From FEN-1219 sp963713355 (GTDB lineage Bacteria; Pseudomonadota; Gammaproteobacteria; Steroidobacterales; Rariloculaceae), in NCBI GenBank assembly GCA_963713355.1, contig CAVQLK010000006.1, forward strand, positions 1 to 64,000: a stretch of 64,000 nucleotides of DNA, written 5' to 3'. Made by a program: the position numbers and the translations under genes. This document shows, piece after piece, positions 1-8,656 of this stretch. How positions within the stretch are numbered: the stretch's first letter is position 1; each line of letters starts with the position of its first letter. Below the pieces are notes generated by a model. That model made no database searches. It saw nothing but the letters and a program-made list of their open reading frames with translations, and was not told the origin of the DNA.

Positions 1-70
1 GGCGCCGAGATAGTCGCGCTGACGTTGTAGCCAGCGAGAAACGTTGCGCCCTCGTTCTGCCGCGGGTGTG

Positions 71-2593
71 CTATTCCGCGCGCAGTGCGACTACGGGGTC
101 GACATGGACGGCGCGGCGCGCCGGAACCCAGGCGGCTGCGAGCACGATTGCCGCAAGAACGCCGATCGCCGACATCAGCACGAACGGGTCGAACGGCCGC
201 ACGGCGAATAGCAGCGCTCCGGCCGCCTGGCCGATTAGCACCGCCGCGCCTACGCCGATCGCACCGCCGATCGACGCCATTGCGCCGATCTTGCCGACGA
301 TCATTCCGCGCACCCGAGCGGGAGGTGCGCCCAGCGCAATGTGCAGGCCGATCTCGCGCGTTCGCAGCGCGACCATGTAGGAAAGCGTGCCGTAGATGCC
401 GACCACGGCGAGCAACGTCGCGACTGCCGCGAGCGCGGTCGCCACCATGCCCATGAACCGGTCGACAAACACGTTCTCGCGCACCTGCCCATCCATGGTT
501 TGCATGGTCGTAAACGGTAGGTTGGAGTCCAGTCGCGAGACGACGTTGCGGATGCTGTCGAGTAGGGGTTCCGGCGCGCCGGCATGACGCACGTAGAACG
601 TGGCCGCCGCGATCGCCTCGACCTGGTCGCGGGGCAAAAACAGTTGCGAGCGAATGGGATCCTTCACGTTGTCGTATTTCGCGTCGGCAACCACGCCGAC
701 GATCTCGACGTCTCGGACGTTGCCCTCGACGATGTCGACTCGTGTGCCTACTGCGCTCGAGCCGAGCGCGAAACGCTCCACGAAACGTTGATTGACAATG
801 GCGACCTTCGGCCGGTCGAGCCCTGCATCGGCGCGCTCGAAGGCGCGCCCCGCGACGAGCGGAATGTCGAGCGTCTCGAAGAAGCCCTCGCCGACGCCGT
901 TGAAGTGCGCGAGAGGCAATGTGCCTACTGCCGGTTCGAACCCGGGGATGCGGACGTTTCTCGTGGCCGAGTTGCCGGCCAGCAGCGGGATCAGCGCTGA
1001 GGACACCGACATGACGCCGGGCAAGGCCTCAACCTCGCGTTCGACGCTGTCCAGCAGAGTGACCGAGCCCTGCCCCGTATAGCCATTGCGCTCGGGGGAA
1101 ATCGAAAAGCTCAGTATCGATTCGGTGCGCAGCCCGAGATCCACGCGCGTGACGTTCGCGAGGCTCTCCGCTAGCAGTCCGGCAAGAACGAGCAACATCA
1201 TCGCCATCGCTACTTGTGCGGTCACGAGTGCAGTTCGGAAGCGACTCGTAGTCTTGCCACCGATCGAATGCGCGCCGTGAGTACGCACTGCCTGCCCAGG
1301 TCGCGTCTCGGCGAGCTTGAGTATCGGATACATCGAGAACGTCGCGGCACTGACGAGGGCAGCAGCGACCGCAATCACAACCAACTTCGTGTTCAAGCTG
1401 AGGTCGAGCGACGCAGCCCCATAGGCCGGAACCATCGACCCGATCCAGCGCAGCGTGAGCATGGTGACCGGCAGACTCGCGAGCGCCGCGAGCAACGAAG
1501 CGATTAGCGCTTCAGTGAACAACAACGCGGCCAGCCGGCGAGGCGCGGCGCCGAGCGAGAGTCGCACCGCCATCTCTCCGACGCGCGTAGCGCCTCGCGC
1601 GAGCATGAGGTTCGCGATATTCACGCAGGCCATCAGCAGCACCGTTCCAGCCGATGCGAGCAGAATCGACAACGGCACTCCCGCGCCGCGCACGATCCAG
1701 CTTTGCCCGCGCGCGCCCGGTGTTACGGCGATTGTCTTGGCGCGAAACTGCGCGAGCTGCTGCTCGGTCATGCCGGTCTGTAGCGGTGCTTCGACTTCGT
1801 TCAATATCGGGCGATACGCAGCGTTGAGCGCCGCTTCCGCCGTGCTTGCGGAGACCCCACGCTTCAGGCGGGCGAACAAGTACAGCCAGTAGTTGCGCCG
1901 GTCGTCGAAGTTCGGGGGGAGTGCACGCGGTGAATCGTGCCATCGGAACGTGATCGGCACGAACACCTCCGGCGAGAGCGGTCGCGTCGTGCCGCTGAAA
2001 TCGCGTGCAGCCACGCCGACGATCGTCAGAGGCTTGCCGTTCACGACGAGCGCTTGACCCACGACGCCCGGCTCGCCGCCGAGCGCGTTTTCCCAATAGC
2101 GGTAGCTCAGCACGACGGCGTCGGCGCTGCCTTCCGCGACGTCATCTTGTGGCCCGAGCACGCGACCGAGCGCGGGCTGGACGCCCAGCAGGCCGAAGTA
2201 ACTGCCCGAGACGAGTACACCGGTTGCCGATAGTGCCTCGCCGCCGAAGGCGAGATTCGCATCGAACATCCGATGTGCCGCGATATCTGTGAACGGCTCC
2301 TGTTGCCGCTCGAGATCGCGAAACATCGGGTAACTGAACACTTCGTCGCAATCGCCCGCGAAGTCGCAAAAGACGGCGCCGGGCATCAAGCCTGGAGCGG
2401 CGAGGTTCACAAGCTCGTGAGGTCGATTCGCTCCGGGAACGGGGCGCAGCACCATGCCCTCGAAAATCGCGTATATCGCGACGATGACTCCGATACCGAC
2501 ACCGAGTATCAGCACGACGGCGGCCGCGAAGGTCGGCCGTTTGAGGAAACCCCGGACGGCGTAACGAACGTCGGCGATCACTGGCGACAGCAT
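71..2593 (-). CDS. ADOP-type ABC transporter permease (MacB/FtsX duplicated)
   Basis: Inner-membrane permease of about 840 residues with the duplicated MacB_PCD/FtsX layout of the ADOP family. It opens with a short helix and a membrane segment (LSPVIADVRYAVRG, then a hydrophobic stretch), followed by a large periplasmic domain and three membrane helices. The pattern repeats in the C-terminal half, which ends with helices around LSYMVALRTREIGLHIALGA. The open frame extends upstream to 3034, but that extension is arginine-rich and unlike the family, so I start at the ATG at 2593. Members normally work with a MacB-type ATPase in export or envelope processes. No ATPase gene is visible beside it, which fits the orphan-permease name. 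The substrate cannot be read from sequence. Confidence 0.85.
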   Translation of the reverse strand: MLSPVIADVRYAVRGFLKRPTFAAAVVLILGVGIGVIVAIYAIFEGMVLRPVPGANRPHELVNLAAPGLMPGAVFCDFAGDCDEVFSYPMFRDLERQQEPFTDIAAHRMFDANLAFGGEALSATGVLVSGSYFGLLGVQPALGRVLGPQDDVAEGSADAVVLSYRYWENALGGEPGVVGQALVVNGKPLTIVGVAARDFSGTTRPLSPEVFVPITFRWHDSPRALPPNFDDRRNYWLYLFARLKRGVSASTAEAALNAAYRPILNEVEAPLQTGMTEQQLAQFRAKTIAVTPGARGQSWIVRGAGVPLSILLASAGTVLLMACVNIANLMLARGATRVGEMAVRLSLGAAPRRLAALLFTEALIASLLAALASLPVTMLTLRWIGSMVPAYGAASLDLSLNTKLVVIAVAAALVSAATFSMYPILKLAETRPGQAVRTHGAHSIGGKTTSRFRTALVTAQVAMAMMLLVLAGLLAESLANVTRVDLGLRTESILSFSISPERNGYTGQGSVTLLDSVEREVEALPGVMSVSSALIPLLAGNSATRNVRIPGFEPAVGTLPLAHFNGVGEGFFETLDIPLVAGRAFERADAGLDRPKVAIVNQRFVERFALGSSAVGTRVDIVEGNVRDVEIVGVVADAKYDNVKDPIRSQLFLPRDQVEAIAAATFYVRHAGAPEPLLDSIRNVVSRLDSNLPFTTMQTMDGQVRENVFVDRFMGMVATALAAVATLLAVVGIYGTLSYMVALRTREIGLHIALGAPPARVRGMIVGKIGAMASIGGAIGVGAAVLIGQAAGALLFAVRPFDPFVLMSAIGVLAAIVLAAAWVPARRAVHVDPVVALRAE

Positions 2594-2851
2594 ATGTTGA
2601 TCATCGAGATCGGCATGTCCATTTCGAGCTAAGCAACGGCCATGCCAGGTGGTAACCCTTTGATTTAACGGAGCGCTCGGATTGCGTTGCAGGTTGCGCA
2701 TCCCGGAAACGAACAGCCGGGTCGCGCGTGCGGGACGCACTGGTCGCCGGTAGCGAAGGCGCCGTGTCGCCGACGTTCTGGTGCGGCCGTTGCCGCACGT
2801 CACCGATCCCGCTGCATCACATGCACGAGTCGCTCGAATAGCCCTTCGCCC

Positions 2852-3175
2852 ATGAGCTTTCTGCACGAACAGCCTCGATTCACGGCTCGCCGGCGCGCGT
2901 TCGTCCTGCAACCGTTTGTTCAGTGGGTGCGAACGCGAAACGTGTACTTCGAAATCATCGGTCTCGTCGAGAACATCGAAACCATCGCCGTGGGCGCCTC
3001 GATCAGGGAGTTCGCGCGCTTGCGGGCGCGACATGGCGCCGGCCGTTGGCGCAAGAGAAAAGGCGTAGCCGTGGTGCGGCTTGCGAGTGGTAGATTGCGC
3101 AAGGCGGAGCTACATTGGTACGAGGCGCATGGGATCGGTCGCCGTAAGCTGAAGATCAAGCGGTTCCTCGACTGA
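2852..3175 (+). CDS. Small conserved-looking protein of unknown function
   Basis: About 107 residues from the ATG at 2852, but the part that looks like a real protein begins near YFEIIGLVENIETIAVG, so a GTG at 2942 (77 residues) is an equally good start. The C-terminal half is basic and ordered (IREFARLRARHGAGRWRK, then AELHWYEAHGIGRRKLKIKR). I recall similar short basic proteins in proteobacteria but cannot name a family with a function. The next small gene starts 6 bp downstream, so the two are probably co-transcribed. No membrane segment or signal peptide is visible. Confidence 0.6.
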   Translation: MSFLHEQPRFTARRRAFVLQPFVQWVRTRNVYFEIIGLVENIETIAVGASIREFARLRARHGAGRWRKRKGVAVVRLASGRLRKAELHWYEAHGIGRRKLKIKRFLD

Positions 3176-3181
3176 GCGACA

Positions 3182-3421
3182 ATGGCTGCGAACGCTGCGA
3201 CACGTTTCGTGATCTGCCTCGACGACCGAGGATGTGACGACCTCCAGAAGGGCAAGGTCTATGTCGTCGTGGAGGATCGCGCCGCGGCGCGGGACCAGCA
3301 TTTACGTGTCGTCGACGACTCGGGTGAGGACTACGTTTATCCGGCGTCCAGTTTTTCGTTTGTGTCGTTACCGCGTGAAGTACAAGAGGCGTTGCTCGAG
3401 GACCGAGAATCGGCACGTTAA
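3182..3421 (+). CDS. Small hypothetical protein
   Basis: A 79-residue acidic protein starting 6 bp after the preceding gene. It reads as a compact beta-rich domain: FVICLDDRGCDDLQKGKVY, then HLRVVDDSGEDYVYPASSF and a C-terminal LPREVQEALLE helix. The motif of a value or state followed by SGEDYLYPAS-like residues recurs in small hypothetical proteins of proteobacteria that I recognise only as uncharacterised. It sits 5 bp upstream of the broken metallo-beta-lactamase, so the three genes could form one transcript. No function is proposed. Confidence 0.65.
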   Translation: MAANAATRFVICLDDRGCDDLQKGKVYVVVEDRAAARDQHLRVVDDSGEDYVYPASSFSFVSLPREVQEALLEDRESAR

Positions 3422-3426
3422 TACCC

Positions 3427-4313
3427 ATGTCTGCCTCTAGTCTCGGGAGAGTCGTCCTGCTCGCGCGCGCATTGCTCATTGTCTTGTGCCTTGCGGCGCC
3501 AGCGGCGGCGCAGCAGAACGCCGATTGGACGCGGCCGTTTCCGCCGTTCAAGCTGATCGGCAACGTGTATTGGGTCGGCACGTACGATCTGTCGACATAC
3601 CTGATCACGACTGACGCCGGCCATATTCTGATCAATACCGGCTTTGCTGAGACCGTGCCGCTCATCAAGAGAAGGCGTCGAAGAGCTCGGGTTCGATTTC
3701 GACGACGTCGAGATTTTGCTCGCGACGCATGCGCACTTGGATCATGTCGATGGACTTGCGGAGCTCAAGCGGCAAACCGGCGCGCAGATGATGATGTCCG
3801 AAGCGGACGCGGTACTCGCTCGAGGACGGCGGCAAGAGCGACTTTCGCTTCGGCGACTCCCCCGAAACGCACTTCGACCCCGTCAACGTCGATCGGCGCC
3901 TGAAGGATCAAGACACGATCACGCTCGGCGGCGTGACGTTGACGGCGCACCATCATCCGGGCCACACGAAGGGCGCGACGAGCTTCACGCTGACGGTGCG
4001 CGAAGGCGGCCGCGACTACCGCGTCGTCATCGCCAACATGGGAAGCATCAACCCCGGCGTCACGGTCAGCGGCATGCCTCAGTACGCTGCGATCGGCGAC
4101 GACTACGCGCGCACGTTCGCGGCCCAGAAGGCGCTGCCGGTCGACGTGTTCTTGGCTTCGCACGCGTCGCAGTTCGGCATGCACGAGAAGTACAAGCCCG
4201 GCGACGCCTACGACCCCGACCGATTCGTCGATCCGGCCGGATACCTTGCGGCCGTCGCCCGGCTCGAGAAGATCTACGTCGAGCAACTCGCCCGCGAGCG
4301 CGCCACCCGCTGA
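3427..4313 (+). pseudogene. Subclass B3 metallo-beta-lactamase, interrupted by two apparent 1-bp insertions
   Basis: The family hydrolyses beta-lactams in the periplasm using two zinc ions. The product is complete only when three reading frames are joined. Frame one (from the ATG at 3427) gives a signal peptide ending APAAAQQ and the strands up to ETVPLIK. Frame two takes over at about 3671 with EGVEELGFDFDDVEILL and the zinc motif THAHLDHVDG. Frame three takes over at about 3819 with LEDGGKSDFRFG, then HHHPGHTKGATSF and ASHASQFGMHEK, ending at 4313. Removing one A near 3670 and one G near 3818 restores an unbroken B3 sequence of about 294 residues with all zinc ligands (H116, H118, D120, H121, H196 and H263 equivalents). 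Either the gene is a recent pseudogene or the assembly carries two indel errors. As read, it cannot make active enzyme. Confidence 0.85.
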
Positions 4314-4389
4314 TCGGCGTCGCCCCGGCGCGGGGTGGCTCCGCTCGGTATGGAACTTGCAAGATCGAAGCCTCGCAAGGAGGCTTCCA

Positions 4390-5184
4390 ATGGCTGCACG
4401 CGCAATGTGGAAAGCCGATCTCGCGCTGGGCGAGATCAAGGTGCCGGTCAAGCTTTACGCGGCCGTGCGCGACACGAAGGTCCATTTTCGTTTGCTGCAC
4501 GCGGCCGACCACGCGCCCGTCAAACAACAGATGGTCGATCCCGAGACCGAGCAGCCCGTGGTGTCGGAGCAGCTCGAGAAGGCCGTTGCCGTCGATCGCG
4601 GCGTCTATGTGCTGTTGACCGAGGAGGAGCAGGCGGCGCTCGCGCCGAAGCCGTCGCGGCTCATCAGCGTCGAGCAAGTCGTCGTGTCGAGCGCCGTCGA
4701 CGAGCGCTGGTTCGATCGGCCGTATTACCTTGGGCCCGACGGCGACGACGAGGGTTATTTCGCGCTTGCGGAGGCCTTGAAGAAGCGCGAGGTCATCGGC
4801 ATCGCGCACTGGGTGCTGCGCAACAAGCGCTACGTCGGCGCGCTGCAGGCGAGCGGCGGCTATCTGTTGCTCGATACGCTGCGCTACGCGCAGGAGATCG
4901 TCGAGGTCGCTGCCGTTCGGCCCGGCGCGAACCGCGCACCGGACAAGCGCGAGATCGCGCTCGCCGAGCAGCTGATCGGCGCGCTCGAGGACCGCTTCGA
5001 CGCGAACGAATTCCGTGACGAATATCAGGAACAGCTCCAAGGGTTGCTCGCGGCGAAAGCCGCAGGCAAGGTCGTGCGCTTCCCGAAGGCGCCGAAGCGG
5101 GAACAAGGCGACTCGCTGCTCGCGAGCTTGCAAGCGAGCTTGAAAGGGCGGCGCAAGGAGGCGAGCCATGGCCGAAGAGCGTGA
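4390..5184 (+). CDS. ku: Non-homologous end-joining protein Ku (first copy)
   Basis: Ku binds double-strand DNA ends as a ring-shaped dimer and recruits LigD. This copy has 264 residues, close to the usual bacterial length. It begins ARAMWKADLALGEIKVPVKLY, the typical Ku opening, and contains the core beta-barrel with YVLLTEEEQAALAPKPS and RPYYLGPDG. A short basic tail follows (KAPKREQGDSLLASLQASLKGRR). The start at 4390 is fixed by a consensus AAGGAGG six bases upstream; the open frame further 5' lacks Ku character. Its 3' end overlaps the second ku gene by 17 bp, and ligD converges just beyond, so this is a complete NHEJ locus. Confidence 0.92.
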   Translation: MAARAMWKADLALGEIKVPVKLYAAVRDTKVHFRLLHAADHAPVKQQMVDPETEQPVVSEQLEKAVAVDRGVYVLLTEEEQAALAPKPSRLISVEQVVVSSAVDERWFDRPYYLGPDGDDEGYFALAEALKKREVIGIAHWVLRNKRYVGALQASGGYLLLDTLRYAQEIVEVAAVRPGANRAPDKREIALAEQLIGALEDRFDANEFRDEYQEQLQGLLAAKAAGKVVRFPKAPKREQGDSLLASLQASLKGRRKEASHGRRA

Positions 5185-6167
5185 AGCGGCACCGAATCCA
5201 CGCGCGTTCTGGAGCGGCACGCTGACATTCGGCCTCGTCAGCGTGCCCGTGGATCTTTATCCCGCCGTGCGGTCGCGCCGCATCGGGCTGCGCACTCTCG
5301 GCCCCGCGCAACAGCCGCTCGTGCGCCGCTATTTCTGCTCCGCCGACGGCAAAGCGCTCGAGCCCGACGACATCGTGCGCGGCTACGAGAACGACGACGG
5401 CAGCTTCACGATCGTTGCCGACGAGGAGCTGGCCGCGCTTGCGCCGCGCAAGTCTCGCGACATTGACTTGCGCCGGTTCGTGAAGCGCGAGGAGATTCCG
5501 CGGCAGCTGCTCGAGCGGCCCTACGTGCTGGCGCCGGCCGGCGAGTCTACGAAGGCGTACCACTTGCTCGCCGAGACGATGCAACGCGCCGGCAAAGCGG
5601 GCATCGCGACGTTCGTCATGCGCGGCAAGGAATACCTGGCGGCGATCTTTGCCGAAGCCGGCTCGCTGCGCGCCGTGACGATGCGCTTCGCCGCGGAGCT
5701 GCGCACGCCGGACGACGTGGGTCTACCGCACCCGGCCCGGCCGTCGGCGGAGCGACGCCAAGAGATGGAGCGCGCGCTTGCCGAGCTGACCGAGGACGAG
5801 CTCGACTTGAAACTGCTCGACGACGAATACGCGCGCATGCTGCTCGAGCTCGCCGAGGCGAAGCGCGACGCCGGCCGCGACATCGTCGAGATCGAGGAGG
5901 CGCCGGCCGACGACGAGCCCGAGTCAGCCGACATCATCGACATCATGGCCGTGCTCAAAGAGCGCATGGGCGGCGCGCAACGCAAGCCGCCACGCGCGCA
6001 ACCGGAGCGCCGCGGCGGAGCGGCCGGCATCGCGCGCTCAAGGCGGCGACGCGCTCGCAGCCATGAGCAAGAAGGAGCTCTACGAGCAGGCCAAGAAAGT
6101 AGGCGTGCCCGGTCGAAGCGGCATGTCGCGCGAAGAGCTCATCGCAGCGCTGCGCAAAGCCGGCTAA
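5168..6167 (+). CDS. ku: Non-homologous end-joining protein Ku (second copy), apparent frameshift in C-terminal tail
   Basis: A second, diverged Ku starting at the ATG at 5168 behind another AAGGAGG with six-base spacing, overlapping the first copy by 17 bp. The core is intact: PRAFWSGTLTFGLVSVPVDLY at the N-terminus, then RRYFCSADGKALEPDDIVRGY, YVLAPAG, AYHLLAETM and the long C-terminal helix LDDEYARMLLELAEAKRD. After about residue 280 the frame becomes arginine-rich and would run to 6934 through the antisense of ligD, which is not credible. The next frame carries SKKELYEQAKKVGVPGRSG and MSREELIAALRKAG, a SAP-like DNA-binding tail typical of Ku, and stops at 6167. I infer one extra base between about 5990 and 6055. 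Two Ku proteins may form a heterodimer. Confidence 0.88.
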
Positions 6168-6184
6168 GCCGGCGCCCGGCGCCG

Positions 6185-8656
6185 TCAGTCGAGCAGCGGA
6201 CGCCGCGCGGCTTCGAATCCTTGCCACGGATCGCGCCGGCGCGCGCGGATCAGCTTCGGCACCTCGAGCAGGCCGAACCGAGGTGCCTGCGGCGCATCGG
6301 GCGCAAGCTCGTCCCACTCGATCGGCAATGCGACGGGAGCGCCGGCGCGCGCCCGCGGCGAGTACGCGCCGATCGCGGTCGCCTCGGCGTCGTTGCGCAA
6401 GTAGTCGAGGAAGATCTTGCCCGTGCGCTTGATCTTCGACATCGAGGCGAGAAAGCGGCGCGGCTCTTCGCGCACCATCTCGTTGACGAGCGCGCGCGTG
6501 AATTTTTTGACGGAGGGCCAGGTCGGGCCGGGGTTCACGGGCACGACCACGTGCAGCCCTTTGCCGCCCGTCAACTTCGCGAACGCGTTGAGCCCCAGGC
6601 CTTCGAGCCGCTCCTTGAGGACGAGACTGGCCGCGGCGACCTCGCTCCACGGCACGTCGGGCGCGGGATCGAGATCGAAGACGATGATGTCCGGCTTGTC
6701 GATATGCTCGGCGCGCGAGCCCCAGACGTGGAGCTCGAGCACGCCGATCTGCGCGAGCGACACCAACGACGTCGCGTCGTCGATCGCCGCATAGGGATCT
6801 TCGCCCTCCTTGACGACGACGCGTGGTACGACGGCGGGAACGGCCGCGCCGACGTGCTTCTGATAGAAGCACTGCGCGCCGTAGCCGTCGGGGCAGCGAA
6901 AGAGCGTCAGCGGGCGGTCCTTCAGAAGCGGTAAAGCGACGTCGGCGACGGCGAGCCAATAGTCGGCAAGCTGCCGCTTGGTGATGCCGGGATCGGGGAA
7001 CAGAATCTTGTCGGGGTGAGTAAGACGCACGCGACGGCTTCCGTCCGCGGGCTTGACGATTCGAGGGGCGGACGTTTTTGCGGGAGGTGCCGAGGTTTCG
7101 GCGGGCGGCGCAATCGCGTGCTCCTCGACGACCTCGGCCGCCGTCTTGTCCTCGCGCAGGCCGACGAAGATGGGATGGCGCAACCGGCCGTCGCCGGTCC
7201 ATTCGGTGTAGGCGATCTCCGCGACGAGGGTCGGCTCGACCCAGTGCACGCCGCGCGCGACGCCGCGCGCCGACGCGCGCTCGACGGGCGGCGTCTTGCG
7301 CTCGAGCGGCTGCAATTGTTTGAACAGCGATTTCAGCGCGCGTTCGTCGAAGCCCGTGCCGACCTTGCCGGCGTACTTCAGCGGCGCGTCGGCCCGGTCA
7401 CGAGTCGCGACGAGCAGCGCGCCGAATGCCGTTCGCGAGCCGCCTGGATCCGTGAAACCGACGACGACGAACTCCTCGCGCTTCAGGCATTTGACCTTGA
7501 GCCAGCTGCGGGTGCGCTCTCCCTCGCGGTAGGAATCGCTCGCGCGTTTCGCGACGATGCCTTCGAGGCCGTGCTTGCACGCCGCGGCGAAGAACTTTGC
7601 GCCGCTCTGCGTGACATGCTCGCCGTAGCGAATGGCCGCAGGCGCGCTTTCGAGCAAGCGTTCGAGGAGCGCTTTGCGCTCGACCAGCGGTGCGCGCGTG
7701 AGGTCCCAGCCCTCGAGATGCAGCAGGTCGAACGCGACGAGCACGATCTGCGAGTTGTCGCCCTTCAGCGCGTTCTGCAAGCGCTGGAAGCTCGTGACGC
7801 CGCGCGAGTCATAGACGACTGCTTCGCCGTCGACGACTGCTGCGCGGCACGGCAGTGAGCGCATCGCCTCGGCGATGTTCTTGAACTCGCTCGTCCAGTC
7901 ATTACCGCGCCGCGTGAGCACCGAGACCTCGCCGTCGTCGTAGCGCGCGAGCACGCGATAGCCGTCGAGCTTCGGTTCGAACAGCCAGTCCGGCCCTTCA
8001 GGCGGTTTTGTCACGGGCGTCGCGAGCTGCGGCGCGGGCTTGCGGGGCACCGCCGCGCGCCGTGCACCGGTCAGGACGCTCGGATCCGGGGGCATGGTCC
8101 GCTTGCGGCGGGCACGCGGCACCGCGGCCTTGCGTGCGGTCGGCTTGTCAGTGCGCTTCAGCAGCAGCCAGTTGTCCTTACCGGGCTTGCGCTTCCCGCG
8201 CTCGGCCATGCGCACGAGCGTGAAGCGGCCCTTGAGCCGGCGGCCTTCGAGCTCGAAGTCGAGCTTGCCGTCCTTGAGCCCTTCGTCGGCATCGCCGAGC
8301 GGCGTCCAGTGGCCCTGGTCCCAAATCACGACGCTGCCGGCGCCGTACTGGCCTTCGGGAATCTCGCCTTCGAAGCCGCCGTAGTCGATCGGATGATCCT
8401 CCGTCTGCACGGCGAGCCGCCGGTCCTTCGGGTTCAGGCTCGGCTCTTTCGGCACGGCCCAGCTCTTCAGCACGCCGTCGTGCTCGAGCCTGAAATCGTA
8501 ATGCAGCCGCGTCGCGTCATGTTTCTGCACGACGTACTGCAGCGCGCCGTCGTCGGCGACGCTTCGGGCGCCGCTCGGCTCAGGCGTTCGGGCGAAGTCG
8601 CGCTTGCCGCGGTAACGGGCGAGCTTGCGGCTCGAAGCGGTCGTCGTCTTCTTCAT
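6185..8656 (-). CDS. ligD: ATP-dependent DNA ligase LigD (PE-Lig-Pol)
   Basis: An 823-residue three-domain NHEJ ligase in the domain order known from Pseudomonas. Residues about 30-150 are the 3'-phosphoesterase (YVVQKHDATRLHYDFRLEHDG, then SWAVPKEPS). About 200-500 is the ATP-dependent ligase with the adenylation motif EPKLDGYR and the OB-fold end around GVHWVEPTLVAEIAYTEWT. About 540-810 is the primase-polymerase domain, with YWLAVADVALPLLKDRPL and the acidic motif IIVFDLDPAPD. It fills, trims and seals ends held by Ku. It converges on the second ku with only 17 bp of GC-rich palindromic DNA between, and its start is overlapped by 77 bp by the upstream DUF72 gene. Confidence 0.95.
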   Translation of the reverse strand: MKKTTTASSRKLARYRGKRDFARTPEPSGARSVADDGALQYVVQKHDATRLHYDFRLEHDGVLKSWAVPKEPSLNPKDRRLAVQTEDHPIDYGGFEGEIPEGQYGAGSVVIWDQGHWTPLGDADEGLKDGKLDFELEGRRLKGRFTLVRMAERGKRKPGKDNWLLLKRTDKPTARKAAVPRARRKRTMPPDPSVLTGARRAAVPRKPAPQLATPVTKPPEGPDWLFEPKLDGYRVLARYDDGEVSVLTRRGNDWTSEFKNIAEAMRSLPCRAAVVDGEAVVYDSRGVTSFQRLQNALKGDNSQIVLVAFDLLHLEGWDLTRAPLVERKALLERLLESAPAAIRYGEHVTQSGAKFFAAACKHGLEGIVAKRASDSYREGERTRSWLKVKCLKREEFVVVGFTDPGGSRTAFGALLVATRDRADAPLKYAGKVGTGFDERALKSLFKQLQPLERKTPPVERASARGVARGVHWVEPTLVAEIAYTEWTGDGRLRHPIFVGLREDKTAAEVVEEHAIAPPAETSAPPAKTSAPRIVKPADGSRRVRLTHPDKILFPDPGITKRQLADYWLAVADVALPLLKDRPLTLFRCPDGYGAQCFYQKHVGAAVPAVVPRVVVKEGEDPYAAIDDATSLVSLAQIGVLELHVWGSRAEHIDKPDIIVFDLDPAPDVPWSEVAAASLVLKERLEGLGLNAFAKLTGGKGLHVVVPVNPGPTWPSVKKFTRALVNEMVREEPRRFLASMSKIKRTGKIFLDYLRNDAEATAIGAYSPRARAGAPVALPIEWDELAPDAPQAPRFGLLEVPKLIRARRRDPWQGFEAARRPLLD

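Noticed and set aside
2594..3034. Upstream extension of the ADOP permease frame
   Set aside because: Low-complexity, arginine-rich, and overlaps a better plus-strand gene. The permease family begins at its first helix near 2593.
5168..6934. A 588-residue frame continuing the second Ku far downstream
   Set aside because: Beyond about residue 280 it is the antisense of ligD, arginine-rich and without Ku features. The real tail is in the next frame and stops at 6167.
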